Shown here: one piece after another, positions 1-8,181 of the stretch
Layout of the letters: every line of letters starts with the position of its first letter
Position numbering within the stretch: position 1 is the first letter of the stretch
Assembly (NCBI GenBank): GCA_947494645.1
Contig: CANLVO010000001.1
Span: forward strand, 744,001 to 808,000
Direction of reading: 5' to 3'
DNA length: 64,000 nucleotides
Source of the DNA: an uncultured Litoreibacter sp.
GTDB lineage: Bacteria > Pseudomonadota > Alphaproteobacteria > Rhodobacterales > Rhodobacteraceae
The notes under the pieces: model-generated
What the model saw: the letters and a program-made list of their open reading frames with translations, nothing else
Database searches by the model: none
Told to the model about the DNA's origin: nothing
Translations under genes and position numbers: made by a program

Positions 1-30
1 TTTGCTCATAGCGGCAGGCTAGGGCGGGGC

Positions 31-453
31 TTACTGCTGCGCAAGCATATCCAACTGCCCGCGCATCTGTTCCATCGGGTAGCCTGCATCGGCCATGGCT
101 TTGAGGATGTCATCGGTGGGCATCTGCCCCGCCTGCGACAGCCCCCACAAGATTGCCGACCGCGTGCCGGAGGCGCAATAGGCCAGCACTTTGCCGCCTT
201 CTTTGTGGCCTTCACGCTGCGCCGCGATCATCTCCATATTGAGCTGCCCGCCCGCCATCGGATTGTTTGTCCAGCCCAGCCCTGCACCCTCTGCGGCCTG
301 CTTGATGAGGTCGGGCTGCTGATCCGGCGCGCTTTCAAAGGCGGGGCGGTTGCAGATGACATGGGTGAAGCCTTGCTCGGCCAAAATGGCCAGATCATCG
401 GCGTCTATCTGCGGGGCCACGGCGAAATCAGGGGTGAGGGGGCGTATGTCCAT
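31..453 (-). CDS. DUF442/TIGR01244-type sulfurtransferase or phosphatase-like protein
   Basis: A 140-residue protein of the DUF442 family, a fold related to dual-specificity phosphatases. The sequence shows a Cys-x5-Arg loop (CASGTRS) late in the protein, which in this family is the thiol active site, and an N-terminal MDIRPLTPDF start typical of the group. Family members are found alone or fused to ETHE1-like MBL domains and are linked to persulfide chemistry. It is the last gene of a four-gene minus-strand run, 4 bp after the YedE-like gene. An alternative ATG seven codons upstream would overlap that gene; the internal ATG is preferred because it matches the family start. Cytoplasmic; sulfur role is inferred from neighbours. 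Confidence 0.8.
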   Translation of the reverse strand: MDIRPLTPDFAVAPQIDADDLAILAEQGFTHVICNRPAFESAPDQQPDLIKQAAEGAGLGWTNNPMAGGQLNMEMIAAQREGHKEGGKVLAYCASGTRSAILWGLSQAGQMPTDDILKAMADAGYPMEQMRGQLDMLAQQ

Positions 454-457
454 GCCT

Positions 458-883
458 TCAGGTTCCTCTTGCAAGCGCCGCTGTCACCCGCGGCTGCGCC
501 ATCATGGCCGCGCACATGGCCACGAAGAACACCAACCCTTGCCAGCCGCCAAAACTGAGCGAGGCCATGGCTGGGCCGGGGCAGAGCCCTGACAGGCCCC
601 AGCCGACGCCGAAAAGCCCTGAGCCAACAGCGAGTTGCGGGGTGATTTTCGCATCTGACGGCGCGGGGATGGGGCCGCCCAAAAGCGCCTCTCGCCTGCG
701 GGCTGCGACGCGCCAGGCGATGGTCATGGGAAGGATCGCGCCTCCCAAGACGAAGGCCAGCGTCGGGTCCCACGCCCCGAACACATCCAGCCAGCCCTGC
801 ACCTTGGCGGTGTCCGTCATGCCCGATGTCAAAAGGCCCAGCCCGAACAGCCCGCCTGCGGCCAGCGCAATCAGCCCGCGCAT
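458..883 (-). CDS. YeeE/YedE family membrane protein, second half-transporter
   Basis: A 141-residue hydrophobic protein with about four predicted membrane spans. It carries the YeeE/YedE signature in which a Cys lies in a membrane segment (GLSGLCPGPAM), the residue proposed to relay thiosulfate or sulfane sulfur in this family. Its ATG overlaps the stop of the preceding YeeE gene by one base, so the two halves are translationally coupled and probably form a heterodimeric channel. The longer open frame that reads upstream through its partner has no membrane-protein character and is a frame shadow. Substrate is inferred from family and neighbours. Confidence 0.85.
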   Translation of the reverse strand: MRGLIALAAGGLFGLGLLTSGMTDTAKVQGWLDVFGAWDPTLAFVLGGAILPMTIAWRVAARRREALLGGPIPAPSDAKITPQLAVGSGLFGVGWGLSGLCPGPAMASLSFGGWQGLVFFVAMCAAMMAQPRVTAALARGT

Positions 884-1311
884 CAGATCACCCCCAGCAT
901 CTGGCGAAACACCAGCACGGTGACGGCGCCTGCCACCAGATAAAACACCGTGGCAGTTATCCCGCGCACTGATAGTCGCGAAATGCCGCAAACCCCATGC
1001 CCCGAGGTGCATCCATTTGCCAGCCGCGTGCCGAACCCCACGCAGAGCCCGGCGGCAATCAGCACCGCAACGTTCGAGGTCAATTGCGTTGGTGGCGCCC
1101 CGCGGAACAGGTGCCACAGCAGGGGCGCGCCGATCAGGCCTGCAAGAAACCACAAGGCTTCCGAGCGTGCCGCCCCTTTGCGGGACCCATCGACAACGCC
1201 GCCCAAAAGGCCGGAGGCCCCCATGATCCGCCCGTTCATCAGCAAGAACACAGCCGCTGCTGTGCCAATCATCAGGCCTCCGACAAGGCCCCATATCCAG
1301 TCAACTGGCAT
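883..1311 (-). CDS. YeeE/YedE family membrane protein, first half-transporter
   Basis: A 142-residue integral membrane protein with four likely spans and the family motif around a Cys (GTRLANGCTSGHGVCGISRLS). This NGCTSGHG segment is the conserved cysteine region of YeeE/YedE sulfur-compound transporters. It follows the MBL-fold gene by about 44 bp and precedes the second half-transporter with a one-base overlap. The order MBL protein, YeeE, YedE, DUF442 resembles BigR/SqrR-regulated sulfide-detoxification operons known from other alphaproteobacteria; no ArsR-type regulator is seen inside this window. Confidence 0.88.
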   Translation of the reverse strand: MPVDWIWGLVGGLMIGTAAAVFLLMNGRIMGASGLLGGVVDGSRKGAARSEALWFLAGLIGAPLLWHLFRGAPPTQLTSNVAVLIAAGLCVGFGTRLANGCTSGHGVCGISRLSVRGITATVFYLVAGAVTVLVFRQMLGVI

Positions 1312-1355
1312 CTTTCATCTTCCCATGTTCAAAAATATCCGCCCCGCAGGGCCGC

Positions 1356-2225
1356 TCACAACCCGTCGACCGGCACTTTCAGGAACACCTTCCCGTCGTC
1401 ATCCGGCTCGGGCATGTTGCCTGCGCGCATGTTGACCTGCAGGGACGGGATGATCAGTTTGGGCATGCCCAGCGTCGCGTCGCGGCCTTCGCGTAAGGCA
1501 ACAAAATCCTCGCGGCTGACGCCCCCGCCGATATGCACGTTGCTGGCCTTTTCCGCCGCGACCGAGGTTTCCCACGCGAACTCGTCGCGGCCCGGCGCCT
1601 TGTAGTCGTGACAGACAAATATCCGCGTCTCGTCGGGCAAGGACAGAATCTTCTGGATCGAGTCGTAAAGATCGCCCGCTGACCCGCCCGGAAAGTCGCA
1701 ACGTGCCGTGCCGAAATCGGGCATGAACAGCGTGTCGCCCACAAAAGCCGCGTCGCCGATGACATAGGTCATGCATGCGGGCGTGTGGCCCGGCGTGTGC
1801 AGCACGTCGCCGCGTAGCTGGCCGATATGGAAGCTGTCGCCTTCCTTGAAGAGTTGGTCAAATTGCGAGCCGTCGCGCTGAAATGCGGTGCCCTCGTTGA
1901 AGACCTTGCCGAACTCTTCCTGCACGGTGGTAATCGCCGAGCCGATGCCGATTTTGCCGCCCAGCGCCTCTTGCAGATAGGGCGCGGCGGACAGATGGTC
2001 GGCATGGACATGGGTTTCCAACAGCCAGTCGACCGACCAGTCTTTGTTTTTGACAAAGGCGATGACCTCATCGGCAGAGCGGGTATCCGTGCGCCCGGAC
2101 GCGTAGTCAAAGTCCAGAACGCTGTCGATAATCGCGCATGCCGACCCGTTCGGGTCGCGCACCACATAGGACGCGGTGTTGGTGGCTTCGTCGAAAAAGG
2201 CGTGAACTTCGGGCTGCATGTCCAT
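1356..2225 (-). CDS. ETHE1/Blh-like MBL-fold persulfide dioxygenase or hydrolase
   Basis: A 289-residue metallo-beta-lactamase fold protein. The metal-binding motif THVHADH is at about residues 66-72, followed by HTPGHTPA and a late CHDY histidine. The GTARCDFPGG segment matches persulfide dioxygenases (ETHE1, Blh, SdoA), which oxidise glutathione persulfide to sulfite. The ATG at 2225 is preceded by a strong AGGAGGA ribosome site; an open frame continues upstream but lacks family similarity. First gene of the minus-strand sulfur module with two YeeE/YedE proteins and a DUF442 protein, supporting sulfide or persulfide detoxification. The exact substrate is inferred. Confidence 0.85.
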   Translation of the reverse strand: MDMQPEVHAFFDEATNTASYVVRDPNGSACAIIDSVLDFDYASGRTDTRSADEVIAFVKNKDWSVDWLLETHVHADHLSAAPYLQEALGGKIGIGSAITTVQEEFGKVFNEGTAFQRDGSQFDQLFKEGDSFHIGQLRGDVLHTPGHTPACMTYVIGDAAFVGDTLFMPDFGTARCDFPGGSAGDLYDSIQKILSLPDETRIFVCHDYKAPGRDEFAWETSVAAEKASNVHIGGGVSREDFVALREGRDATLGMPKLIIPSLQVNMRAGNMPEPDDDGKVFLKVPVDGL

Positions 2226-2284
2226 GACGCTGTCCTCCTGCGACCAGTTTTCGCAGAATGATAGTCCCGGTCCACTCACGATTG

Positions 2285-3520
2285 CTAGATTTTTTCCTGC
2301 GTATAGTGTCGCAGCTCGGCGCGGGCCACCTGCCTGCGATGCACGGCATCGGGTCCATCCGCAAGGCGCAACGTGCGCAGATGTGCCCATTGACGGGCGA
2401 GCGGAGTATCTTGGCTGATGCCCTGCGCTCCGAACATCTGGACGGCCTGATCGGTGACCTCTAGTGCCACGCGTGGGGCCTCAACCTTGATCTGGCTGAT
2501 CCACGGGGCTGCGGCGCGGGGGTCGCCCTGATCCATCATCCATGCGGCTTTCAGGCACAAGAGGCGCGCCTGTTCGATCTGCATCCGGGCATTGGCGATA
2601 TGGTCAAAATTCGCGCCCAGCTGGGCCAGCGGTTTGCCAAAAGCCTCGCGGTCAAGCGAGCGGCGGCACATCAGCTCAAGCGCGCGTTCGGCCATGCCGA
2701 TGGCGCGCATGGCGTGGTGGATGCGACCCGGCCCAAGGCGGCCTTGCGAGATCTCGAACCCGCGCCCCTGGCCAAGCAACATGTTGGCGGCAGGAACGCG
2801 GACATCAGTGAAGCGGATATGCATATGGCCATGCGGGGCCTCGTCGTCGCCGTAGACCTGCATCGCACGGAGCTTCTCAATGCCGGGCGTATCCGCGGGC
2901 ACCACGATCATCGAATGTTGCTGGTGGCGCGGGCCGTCCCGGGTGCTGCGGACCATGACGATATAGACGGCGCAGCGCGGGTCGCCTGCGCCGGTGGCCC
3001 ACCATTTCTCGCCGTTGAGAACGTAATCGTCGCCGTCGCGCACGCAGCTGAGCGAAATATTCGTGGCATCCGAGGAGGCCACGTCGGGCTCCGTCATCAG
3101 ATAGGCCGACCGGATCTTGCCTGCCAGCAGCGGGGCCAGCCAGCGCTCCTGCATCTCAGGCGTTCCGTATTTCTGGAACACCTCCATATTGCCCGTATCC
3201 GGCGCGTTGCAGTTGAAGCTTTCAGGGGCCAGATGCGCCCGGCCCATTTGTTCGGCGAAATAGGCATATTCAACAGTGCTGAGCTGATGGCCCTCATGCG
3301 ATGACCAGAGGTTCCACAGACCGCGCGTGCGCGCTTTCTCTTTCAGCCCCTCGAGAATTTCGGTCTGCCGCGGGGAGTGCTGCCAGCGGTCGCCGACCTC
3401 GACCTCGCGAAAATACTCGGCATCGAGAGGCGCAATCTCGTCGCGGACCATGGCGGTGACACCCTCCAACAACGTGGCGGCGTGGGGGCTGAGGCCAAGC
3501 ATCATGGCGCGTTCCTTCAT
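2285..3520 (-). CDS. acyl-CoA dehydrogenase, ACAD10/11 type
   Basis: A 411-residue flavin acyl-CoA dehydrogenase. The FAD/substrate segment MTEPDVASSD lies near residue 140 and the C-terminal segment contains FGKPLAQLGANFDHIA and LRLADGPDAVH. The ADGPD-x-VH ending replaces the usual YEGT motif and is the form I know from the ACAD10/ACAD11 group, which dehydrates phosphorylated 4-hydroxyacyl-CoAs. The start ATG follows a GGTGG-type site and excludes a long upstream frame that is only the antisense of the kinase gene. It is divergent, 75 bp apart, from an APH-like kinase. In ACAD10/11 the two domains are fused; here they are split genes. Confidence 0.88.
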   Translation of the reverse strand: MKERAMMLGLSPHAATLLEGVTAMVRDEIAPLDAEYFREVEVGDRWQHSPRQTEILEGLKEKARTRGLWNLWSSHEGHQLSTVEYAYFAEQMGRAHLAPESFNCNAPDTGNMEVFQKYGTPEMQERWLAPLLAGKIRSAYLMTEPDVASSDATNISLSCVRDGDDYVLNGEKWWATGAGDPRCAVYIVMVRSTRDGPRHQQHSMIVVPADTPGIEKLRAMQVYGDDEAPHGHMHIRFTDVRVPAANMLLGQGRGFEISQGRLGPGRIHHAMRAIGMAERALELMCRRSLDREAFGKPLAQLGANFDHIANARMQIEQARLLCLKAAWMMDQGDPRAAAPWISQIKVEAPRVALEVTDQAVQMFGAQGISQDTPLARQWAHLRTLRLADGPDAVHRRQVARAELRHYTQEKI

Positions 3521-3595
3521 GGTGGTAGCGGGTCGGGCCAGCCTATGGTCGCCTCGCCGCTTGTCAATTGCTGACGCAAAGGTAAAGTCAGAACC

Positions 3596-4633
3596 ATGGG
3601 TGGTTTGGGTGACATCGACGCGGGGGCGCTGGCCCCGTATCTGGCTGAGGCCGTGCCTGAGCTGGACGGCGTCGTGGCGTTGGAGAAATTCGCCACGGGG
3701 CAATCGAACCCGACCTACAAACTTCAAAGCCGCAATGGAACCTACGTGCTGCGGGCCAAGCCGCCGGGCGCATTGCTGAAATCTGCCCATCAGGTGGAGC
3801 GCGAATACAAGGTCATGGCCGCCCTGCAAGATAGCGCCGTCCCCGTGCCGCGCATGGTGCATTTGGCCGAGGACGCAGCATCGCCCTTCGGGCGTGCGTT
3901 TTTCATCATGGAGATGGTGGCAGGGCCGATTTACTGGGACCCGGCGGTCCCGGAGGTGGACACCGCGCGGCGTGCGGGGATTTACGACGCGATGAACCAG
4001 ACGCTGGCCGCCTTGCATGACGTGGTGCCGGGCGAGGTGGGATTGTCCGAATTTGGCAAGCCGGGGCAGTATTTTGCCCGGCAGACCGACCGATGGTCGC
4101 AGCAATACCGCGCCTCCAAGCTGGAAGAGAGCGCCGACATGGAGCGGCTGATGGCGTGGCTTGCCGAGGCCATGCCCGCCGAGGACGGGCAGGTCTCGCT
4201 CGTGCATGGCGACTTCCGGCTGGACAACATGATCTTTGAGGCGGAGGCCCCGGAAGTTGCGGCTCTTTTGGATTGGGAGCTGTCGACGCTGGGTCATCCG
4301 CTGGCCGATCTGGCCTATCAATGCATGCAATGGCGGTTGCCGCATCAAGGCGGCATGCGGGGCTTGGGCGGGTTGGACCGCGCGGATCGGGGCATCCCGT
4401 CCGAGGCGGATTATGTGGCGCGCTATTGCGAGCGGCGAGGCATCGCGGAGCCTGACAATTGGGCGTTCTATCTTGCGTTCTCCTTCTTCCGGCTGGCGGC
4501 GATTTTGACGGGCGTCGTGCGTCGGGCCCATGACGGCAACGCCTCGAACCCCGAGACGGCGCGCAGCTATGCCGCGGCCATTCCTTTGTTGGCGGGCGCC
4601 GCCTGCGCATTGATTGATGAGGGGCCGCGATGA
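3596..4633 (+). CDS. APH-family kinase, probable 4-hydroxyacyl-CoA kinase (LvaA/ACAD11-like)
   Basis: A 345-residue aminoglycoside-phosphotransferase-fold protein. It has the kinase catalytic loop HGDFRLDN at about 203-210 and the metal-binding LLDWELSTLGHP at about 223-234. Proteins of this type occur as the N-terminal domain of ACAD10/11 and as LvaA in levulinate catabolism, where they phosphorylate the 4-hydroxy group of an acyl-CoA. It is divergent from an ACAD10/11-like dehydrogenase and overlaps the following FadB-like gene by 4 bp. A role in 4-hydroxy fatty acid degradation is inferred from this context; antibiotic resistance is unlikely. Confidence 0.82.
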   Translation: MGGLGDIDAGALAPYLAEAVPELDGVVALEKFATGQSNPTYKLQSRNGTYVLRAKPPGALLKSAHQVEREYKVMAALQDSAVPVPRMVHLAEDAASPFGRAFFIMEMVAGPIYWDPAVPEVDTARRAGIYDAMNQTLAALHDVVPGEVGLSEFGKPGQYFARQTDRWSQQYRASKLEESADMERLMAWLAEAMPAEDGQVSLVHGDFRLDNMIFEAEAPEVAALLDWELSTLGHPLADLAYQCMQWRLPHQGGMRGLGGLDRADRGIPSEADYVARYCERRGIAEPDNWAFYLAFSFFRLAAILTGVVRRAHDGNASNPETARSYAAAIPLLAGAACALIDEGPR

Positions 4634-6702
4634 CCCACCCTGTCCGGCTTGACCGCCACGGATCCCTTGGGTTGATCGTGATCAACAACCCGCCTGTCAA
4701 TGCGCTAAGCGCCGCTGTGCGCCAGGGTATCGAGGCCCGGCTGCAGGAGGTTCTTGGCGATGACAGCCTGAGCGCCGTTCTGCTGGTGGCGGATGGGCGC
4801 ACCTTTCCGGCGGGCGCGGACATCACGGAGTTCTCCAAACCGCCGCAAGCGCCGCTTTTGCCAGAGCTGTGCAACATGATCGAGGCCAGCCCGAAGCCGG
4901 TTGTGGTGGCGCTGCATGGCACGGTGCTGGGCGGCGGGCTGGAACTGGCCATGGCCGCGCATTACCGGGTGGCTGACGAAAATACTTTGCTGGGCCTGCC
5001 CGAGGTGAAGCTGGGCATCTTGCCCGGCGCTGGTGGCACGCAGCGCACGCCGCGTCTGGTGGGGATCAAAGTGGCGCTCGACATGATGCTGAGCGGCCTG
5101 CCGATCAAAGCGGCGGACGCGGAACGGTTGGGCCTGATCGACGAGATAAGCCCGATGACGACCTTGCGCGGCGACGCTGCTGATCTGGCGAGCGAGGTCG
5201 GCGAGGTGCGGCGCACGCGCGATGCGCGCTCGCAGTTTCTCGATGGCGCGACCTGTATGGCCGACATTGCCGCGCGCCGCTCGGTGCCTGACCGGCCATT
5301 GGCCTCGCGCAAGATTATCGACTGCGTCGAGGCGGCCTTGCTGGTGCCGTTTGAGGTCGGGGTCGAGATGGAGCGGGACGCCTTTGTGGAATGCCTCGCC
5401 TCGGACGCCTCAGCCGGGCTGCGGCACGCGTTTTTCGCCGAGCGCAGCGCGGGGAAGTTCCCGGAGTTGTTAAGTGCTGTGCCCAAGCAGGTCGACACGG
5501 TCGGCGTGGTGGGGGGCGGCCTGATGGGCAGCGGTATCGCGATTGCCTGCCTTGATGCAGGCTTTGCGGTGACTGTCGTCGAGCAGGGAGAGGACGGCGT
5601 GACCGGCGCCTTGAACCGGATTGGTGCGCTGTACGAGAAGGGCCTGGCCAAGGGGCAAATGGGCGAAGGCGCGCTGACGGACCTGAACCTCACCACCGAA
5701 ATGGAGGCTCTTGGCAGTGCCGACATCATCATCGAATGCGCCAGTGAGGATGAAGAGATAAAGCAGGGCATCTTCGCCAAGCTGGGGCAGGTGGCCAAGC
5801 CCGATGCGGTGCTGGCCAGCAATACCTCCTACCTTGATCTGGAGCCCCTGACCCGTGCGTCGGGCCGGGCGGCGGATGTGGTGGCGATGCATTTCTTTGC
5901 GCCGGCCCACCGGATGGCGCTTGTCGAGATCGGCGTGCCAGAGACAGCAAACGCGCAGGCGATGGCCACAACGCATGCGCTGGCCAAGGCGCTTGGCAAG
6001 ACCCCGGTGCGCAGTGCGGCGGCTCCGGGGTTGATCGGCAACCAGATGCTGACCGCCTACCGCGCAACGGCGGACCGGCTGCTGTTGCGCGGTGCGCAGC
6101 CCGCGCAGGTTGATGCGGCGATGCGCAGCTTCGGGATGCCGATGGGGCCTTATGAGGCGCAGGACTATTCGGGGCTGGATATCGCCTGGGCGCGGCGCAA
6201 GGCGATGAAAACCCCTGATCTTGAAGCGCTGCTGCTGCCCGACATTCTGTGTGAGGCAGGACAGTTCGGGCGCAAGGCGGGCAAGGGGTATTACGTCTAT
6301 GACAGCGAGGGGAAGCGCGGCGCGGCGAACCCGGAGATGCTGACCATGCTGTTAGGCGAGCGGCGGATGCGCCCGATGGCAAAGCTGGCGCTGACGCCAG
6401 AGCTGATCCAGGATCACCTGATCGCCGCTTTGATCAATGCAGGCGCTGGGTTGCTGGAGGCAGGTACCGCCGCGCGGCCTAGCGATATTGACGTGGTGAT
6501 GGTGCATGGTTTTGGCTTCCCGCGCCACAAAGGTGGACCGATGCATCAGGCCGATATGCTCAGCACATTTGAGGTGGCCCGCCGGATCACAGAATATGCG
6601 CAAACCGACCCGGCGCATTGGCGCATTTCTCCGCTTCTTGCCCGTTTGGCCGCCGAGCGGATGCGATTTTCGCAGTATCAAGACGCCGGGATGCAAAAAT
6701 AA
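4630..6702 (+). CDS. FadB/FadJ-like enoyl-CoA hydratase / 3-hydroxyacyl-CoA dehydrogenase
   Basis: A 690-residue fused beta-oxidation enzyme. The N-terminal crotonase domain (about 1-190) has both catalytic glutamates in GGGLELAMAAH and LPEVKLGILPGAGGTQR. The 3-hydroxyacyl-CoA dehydrogenase part starts with the NAD-binding GVVGGGLMGSGIA at about residue 295 and keeps the catalytic His in AMHFFAPAHRM. Two C-terminal helical domains follow. It hydrates trans-2-enoyl-CoA and oxidises the L-3-hydroxy product. It starts inside the end of the kinase gene (4 bp overlap), so both are one operon. No thiolase partner is present here. Confidence 0.92.
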   Translation: MTHPVRLDRHGSLGLIVINNPPVNALSAAVRQGIEARLQEVLGDDSLSAVLLVADGRTFPAGADITEFSKPPQAPLLPELCNMIEASPKPVVVALHGTVLGGGLELAMAAHYRVADENTLLGLPEVKLGILPGAGGTQRTPRLVGIKVALDMMLSGLPIKAADAERLGLIDEISPMTTLRGDAADLASEVGEVRRTRDARSQFLDGATCMADIAARRSVPDRPLASRKIIDCVEAALLVPFEVGVEMERDAFVECLASDASAGLRHAFFAERSAGKFPELLSAVPKQVDTVGVVGGGLMGSGIAIACLDAGFAVTVVEQGEDGVTGALNRIGALYEKGLAKGQMGEGALTDLNLTTEMEALGSADIIIECASEDEEIKQGIFAKLGQVAKPDAVLASNTSYLDLEPLTRASGRAADVVAMHFFAPAHRMALVEIGVPETANAQAMATTHALAKALGKTPVRSAAAPGLIGNQMLTAYRATADRLLLRGAQPAQVDAAMRSFGMPMGPYEAQDYSGLDIAWARRKAMKTPDLEALLLPDILCEAGQFGRKAGKGYYVYDSEGKRGAANPEMLTMLLGERRMRPMAKLALTPELIQDHLIAALINAGAGLLEAGTAARPSDIDVVMVHGFGFPRHKGGPMHQADMLSTFEVARRITEYAQTDPAHWRISPLLARLAAERMRFSQYQDAGMQK

Positions 6703-6747
6703 TCTTGCAAAGCCCGGCAGGGATTGCGAACGTACGGCATCTGCTAC

Positions 6748-6761
6748 AGAATACGTATTCT
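6748..6761. promoter_or_regulatory. 14 bp perfect palindrome before the ABC operon
   Basis: AGAATACGTATTCT is a perfect palindrome located 80 bp upstream of the solute-binding protein start, in the only non-coding gap before this transporter operon. Its size and position fit a dimeric repressor or activator site, for example LacI or ROK type. No regulator gene is adjacent, so the cognate protein is unknown. Confidence 0.5.
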
Positions 6762-6840
6762 CTTGAGGTAATTGCGTGTTTTCAGGCGAAGTACAACGAA
6801 GCGGCGCAGAGGTTTTCGCGCCGCACACAGGGAGAACCAC

Positions 6841-8094
6841 ATGAAACATCTCAAAATTGCACTGCTCAGCGGCGTTGCGGCGTTCGCGCTTGCCTCCACT
6901 GCCTATGCGGATGGCCATGCCTGCGATATCGGCGAAGGCCGCGTCAGCATCATTGGCAACGAATTCCCGGCGATCCAGACTTTGGGTGCGGGTGCTGCGG
7001 CATGTGCCTCGGACTCTGCTGAGGTCACGGCCAACCTGACCAAAGAGCACAAGAACATCCAAGTGCCCGGCATGACCAACAACCCGGCGGAATACACTGT
7101 CGCGATCATCTCGAACGGTTCCATCGCGCCGCTGATGACCGACAACCTGATCCGCCCGCTGGACGATCTGATCGCAGCCCACGCGCCTGACCTGCCCAAC
7201 CAGCAGAAGATCACGCTGGACGGCAAGGTGATGGCTGTGGCCTTCATGGCGAACGCGCAGCACATGGTCTACCGCTCCGACATTCTGGCAGAAGCCGGTC
7301 TTGAAGCGCCGAAATCCTACGAGGACGTGCTGGCGAACGCCAAAGTCCTGCGTGAGAAAGGCATCATGGAAAACCCGGTTGGCGGCGCATATTCCGCAGG
7401 TTGGGGCATCGGCCAAGAGTTCAACAACATGTTCATCGGGCATGGCGGCGAATTCTTCAAAGCTGGCACCGCCGAAGCGAACATCAACAACGAGAAGGGC
7501 GTCGCCACTCTCGAAATGATGAAGGCGCTGTCCGAGTACATGAACCCCGACTTCCTTGCGCTGAACAACAACGAGATTTCCGCTGAGTGGAAAGCTGGCA
7601 ACGTGGCCATGCTGCAAATGTGGGGCTCGCGGACACCTGCGCTGCTGGACCCTGAAGGCTCCGTGGAAGGTGTGGCCGAGAACACGGCTTTGACCGGCCC
7701 AATGATGGTTGGCGACAGCGGCACACCTGCAACTACCCTGTGGTGGGACGGCTGGACCATCGCGTCCAACGTGTCTGACGCAGACGCAGAGGCTTCGTTC
7801 AAAGCGATGATGGCATCGATTGATCCATCCATCCTTGAGCAGGAAGGCGTGAACGAGCAGGCTGTTTGGTTGATCGAAGGCTACGAGCCAACCAACCTGT
7901 CTGAGGGCGTGTTCCAGACCATCAAGTCCGGCGCCACACCTTACCCAACGCTGCCTTACATCGGCTTGCTGCACACCGCACTGGGTGCAGAGCTGCCTGA
8001 CTTCATGCAGGGCAAAGAATCTGCAGAGCAGACGCTGGCTGACGTCGAAGCGGCTTATACCGCTGCGGCCAAAGAAGCAGGCTTCCTGCAATAA
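6841..8094 (+). CDS. ABC transporter periplasmic solute-binding protein, carbohydrate type
   Basis: A 417-residue exported binding protein of the extracellular solute-binding family 1. A Sec signal peptide ends near residue 23 (AYA-DG). The mature part shows NEFPAIQTLG near the N terminus and a W-rich ligand region including MLQMWGSR and TTLWWDGW, typical of sugar or sugar-derivative binders. The ATG follows CAGGGAGAACC; an in-frame upstream ATG at 6772 would put 23 charged residues before the signal peptide and is rejected. First gene of a four-gene operon with two permeases and a MalK-like ATPase. Substrate cannot be told from sequence. Confidence 0.9.
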   Translation: MKHLKIALLSGVAAFALASTAYADGHACDIGEGRVSIIGNEFPAIQTLGAGAAACASDSAEVTANLTKEHKNIQVPGMTNNPAEYTVAIISNGSIAPLMTDNLIRPLDDLIAAHAPDLPNQQKITLDGKVMAVAFMANAQHMVYRSDILAEAGLEAPKSYEDVLANAKVLREKGIMENPVGGAYSAGWGIGQEFNNMFIGHGGEFFKAGTAEANINNEKGVATLEMMKALSEYMNPDFLALNNNEISAEWKAGNVAMLQMWGSRTPALLDPEGSVEGVAENTALTGPMMVGDSGTPATTLWWDGWTIASNVSDADAEASFKAMMASIDPSILEQEGVNEQAVWLIEGYEPTNLSEGVFQTIKSGATPYPTLPYIGLLHTALGAELPDFMQGKESAEQTLADVEAAYTAAAKEAGFLQ

Positions 8095-8101
8095 AACGAC
8101 C

Positions 8102-8133
8102 TTGGCGCGGGGGCTTTCGGGCTCCCGCGCCAA
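8102..8133 (+). terminator. stem-loop between binding protein and permease genes
   Basis: A 10 bp perfect stem (TTGGCGCGGG / CCCGCGCCAA) begins 7 bp after the binding-protein stop. There is no run of T after it, so it is more likely an mRNA-stabilising or attenuating hairpin that raises binding-protein levels relative to the permeases than a full terminator. The same arrangement occurs after two other binding-protein genes in this window. Confidence 0.7.
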
Positions 8134-8181
8134 ACACATATGATTGCTATCTCACTTACGTGAGGGTCGGGGGACACGGCA

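Noticed and set aside
458-1294. Extended version of the second YedE-like gene reading through the first one
   Set aside because: The extra N-terminal part is not membrane-like and corresponds to another frame of the first half-transporter; the ATG at 883 is coupled to its stop.
3596-4633. Aminoglycoside resistance gene
   Set aside because: The APH fold is present, but the gene pairs with an ACAD10/11-like dehydrogenase and a beta-oxidation enzyme, which points to acyl-CoA phosphorylation.
6352-8139. Long minus-strand open frame across the ABC binding protein and end of the FadB-like gene
   Set aside because: Overlaps two well-supported genes on the other strand and has low-complexity composition; no ribosome site.
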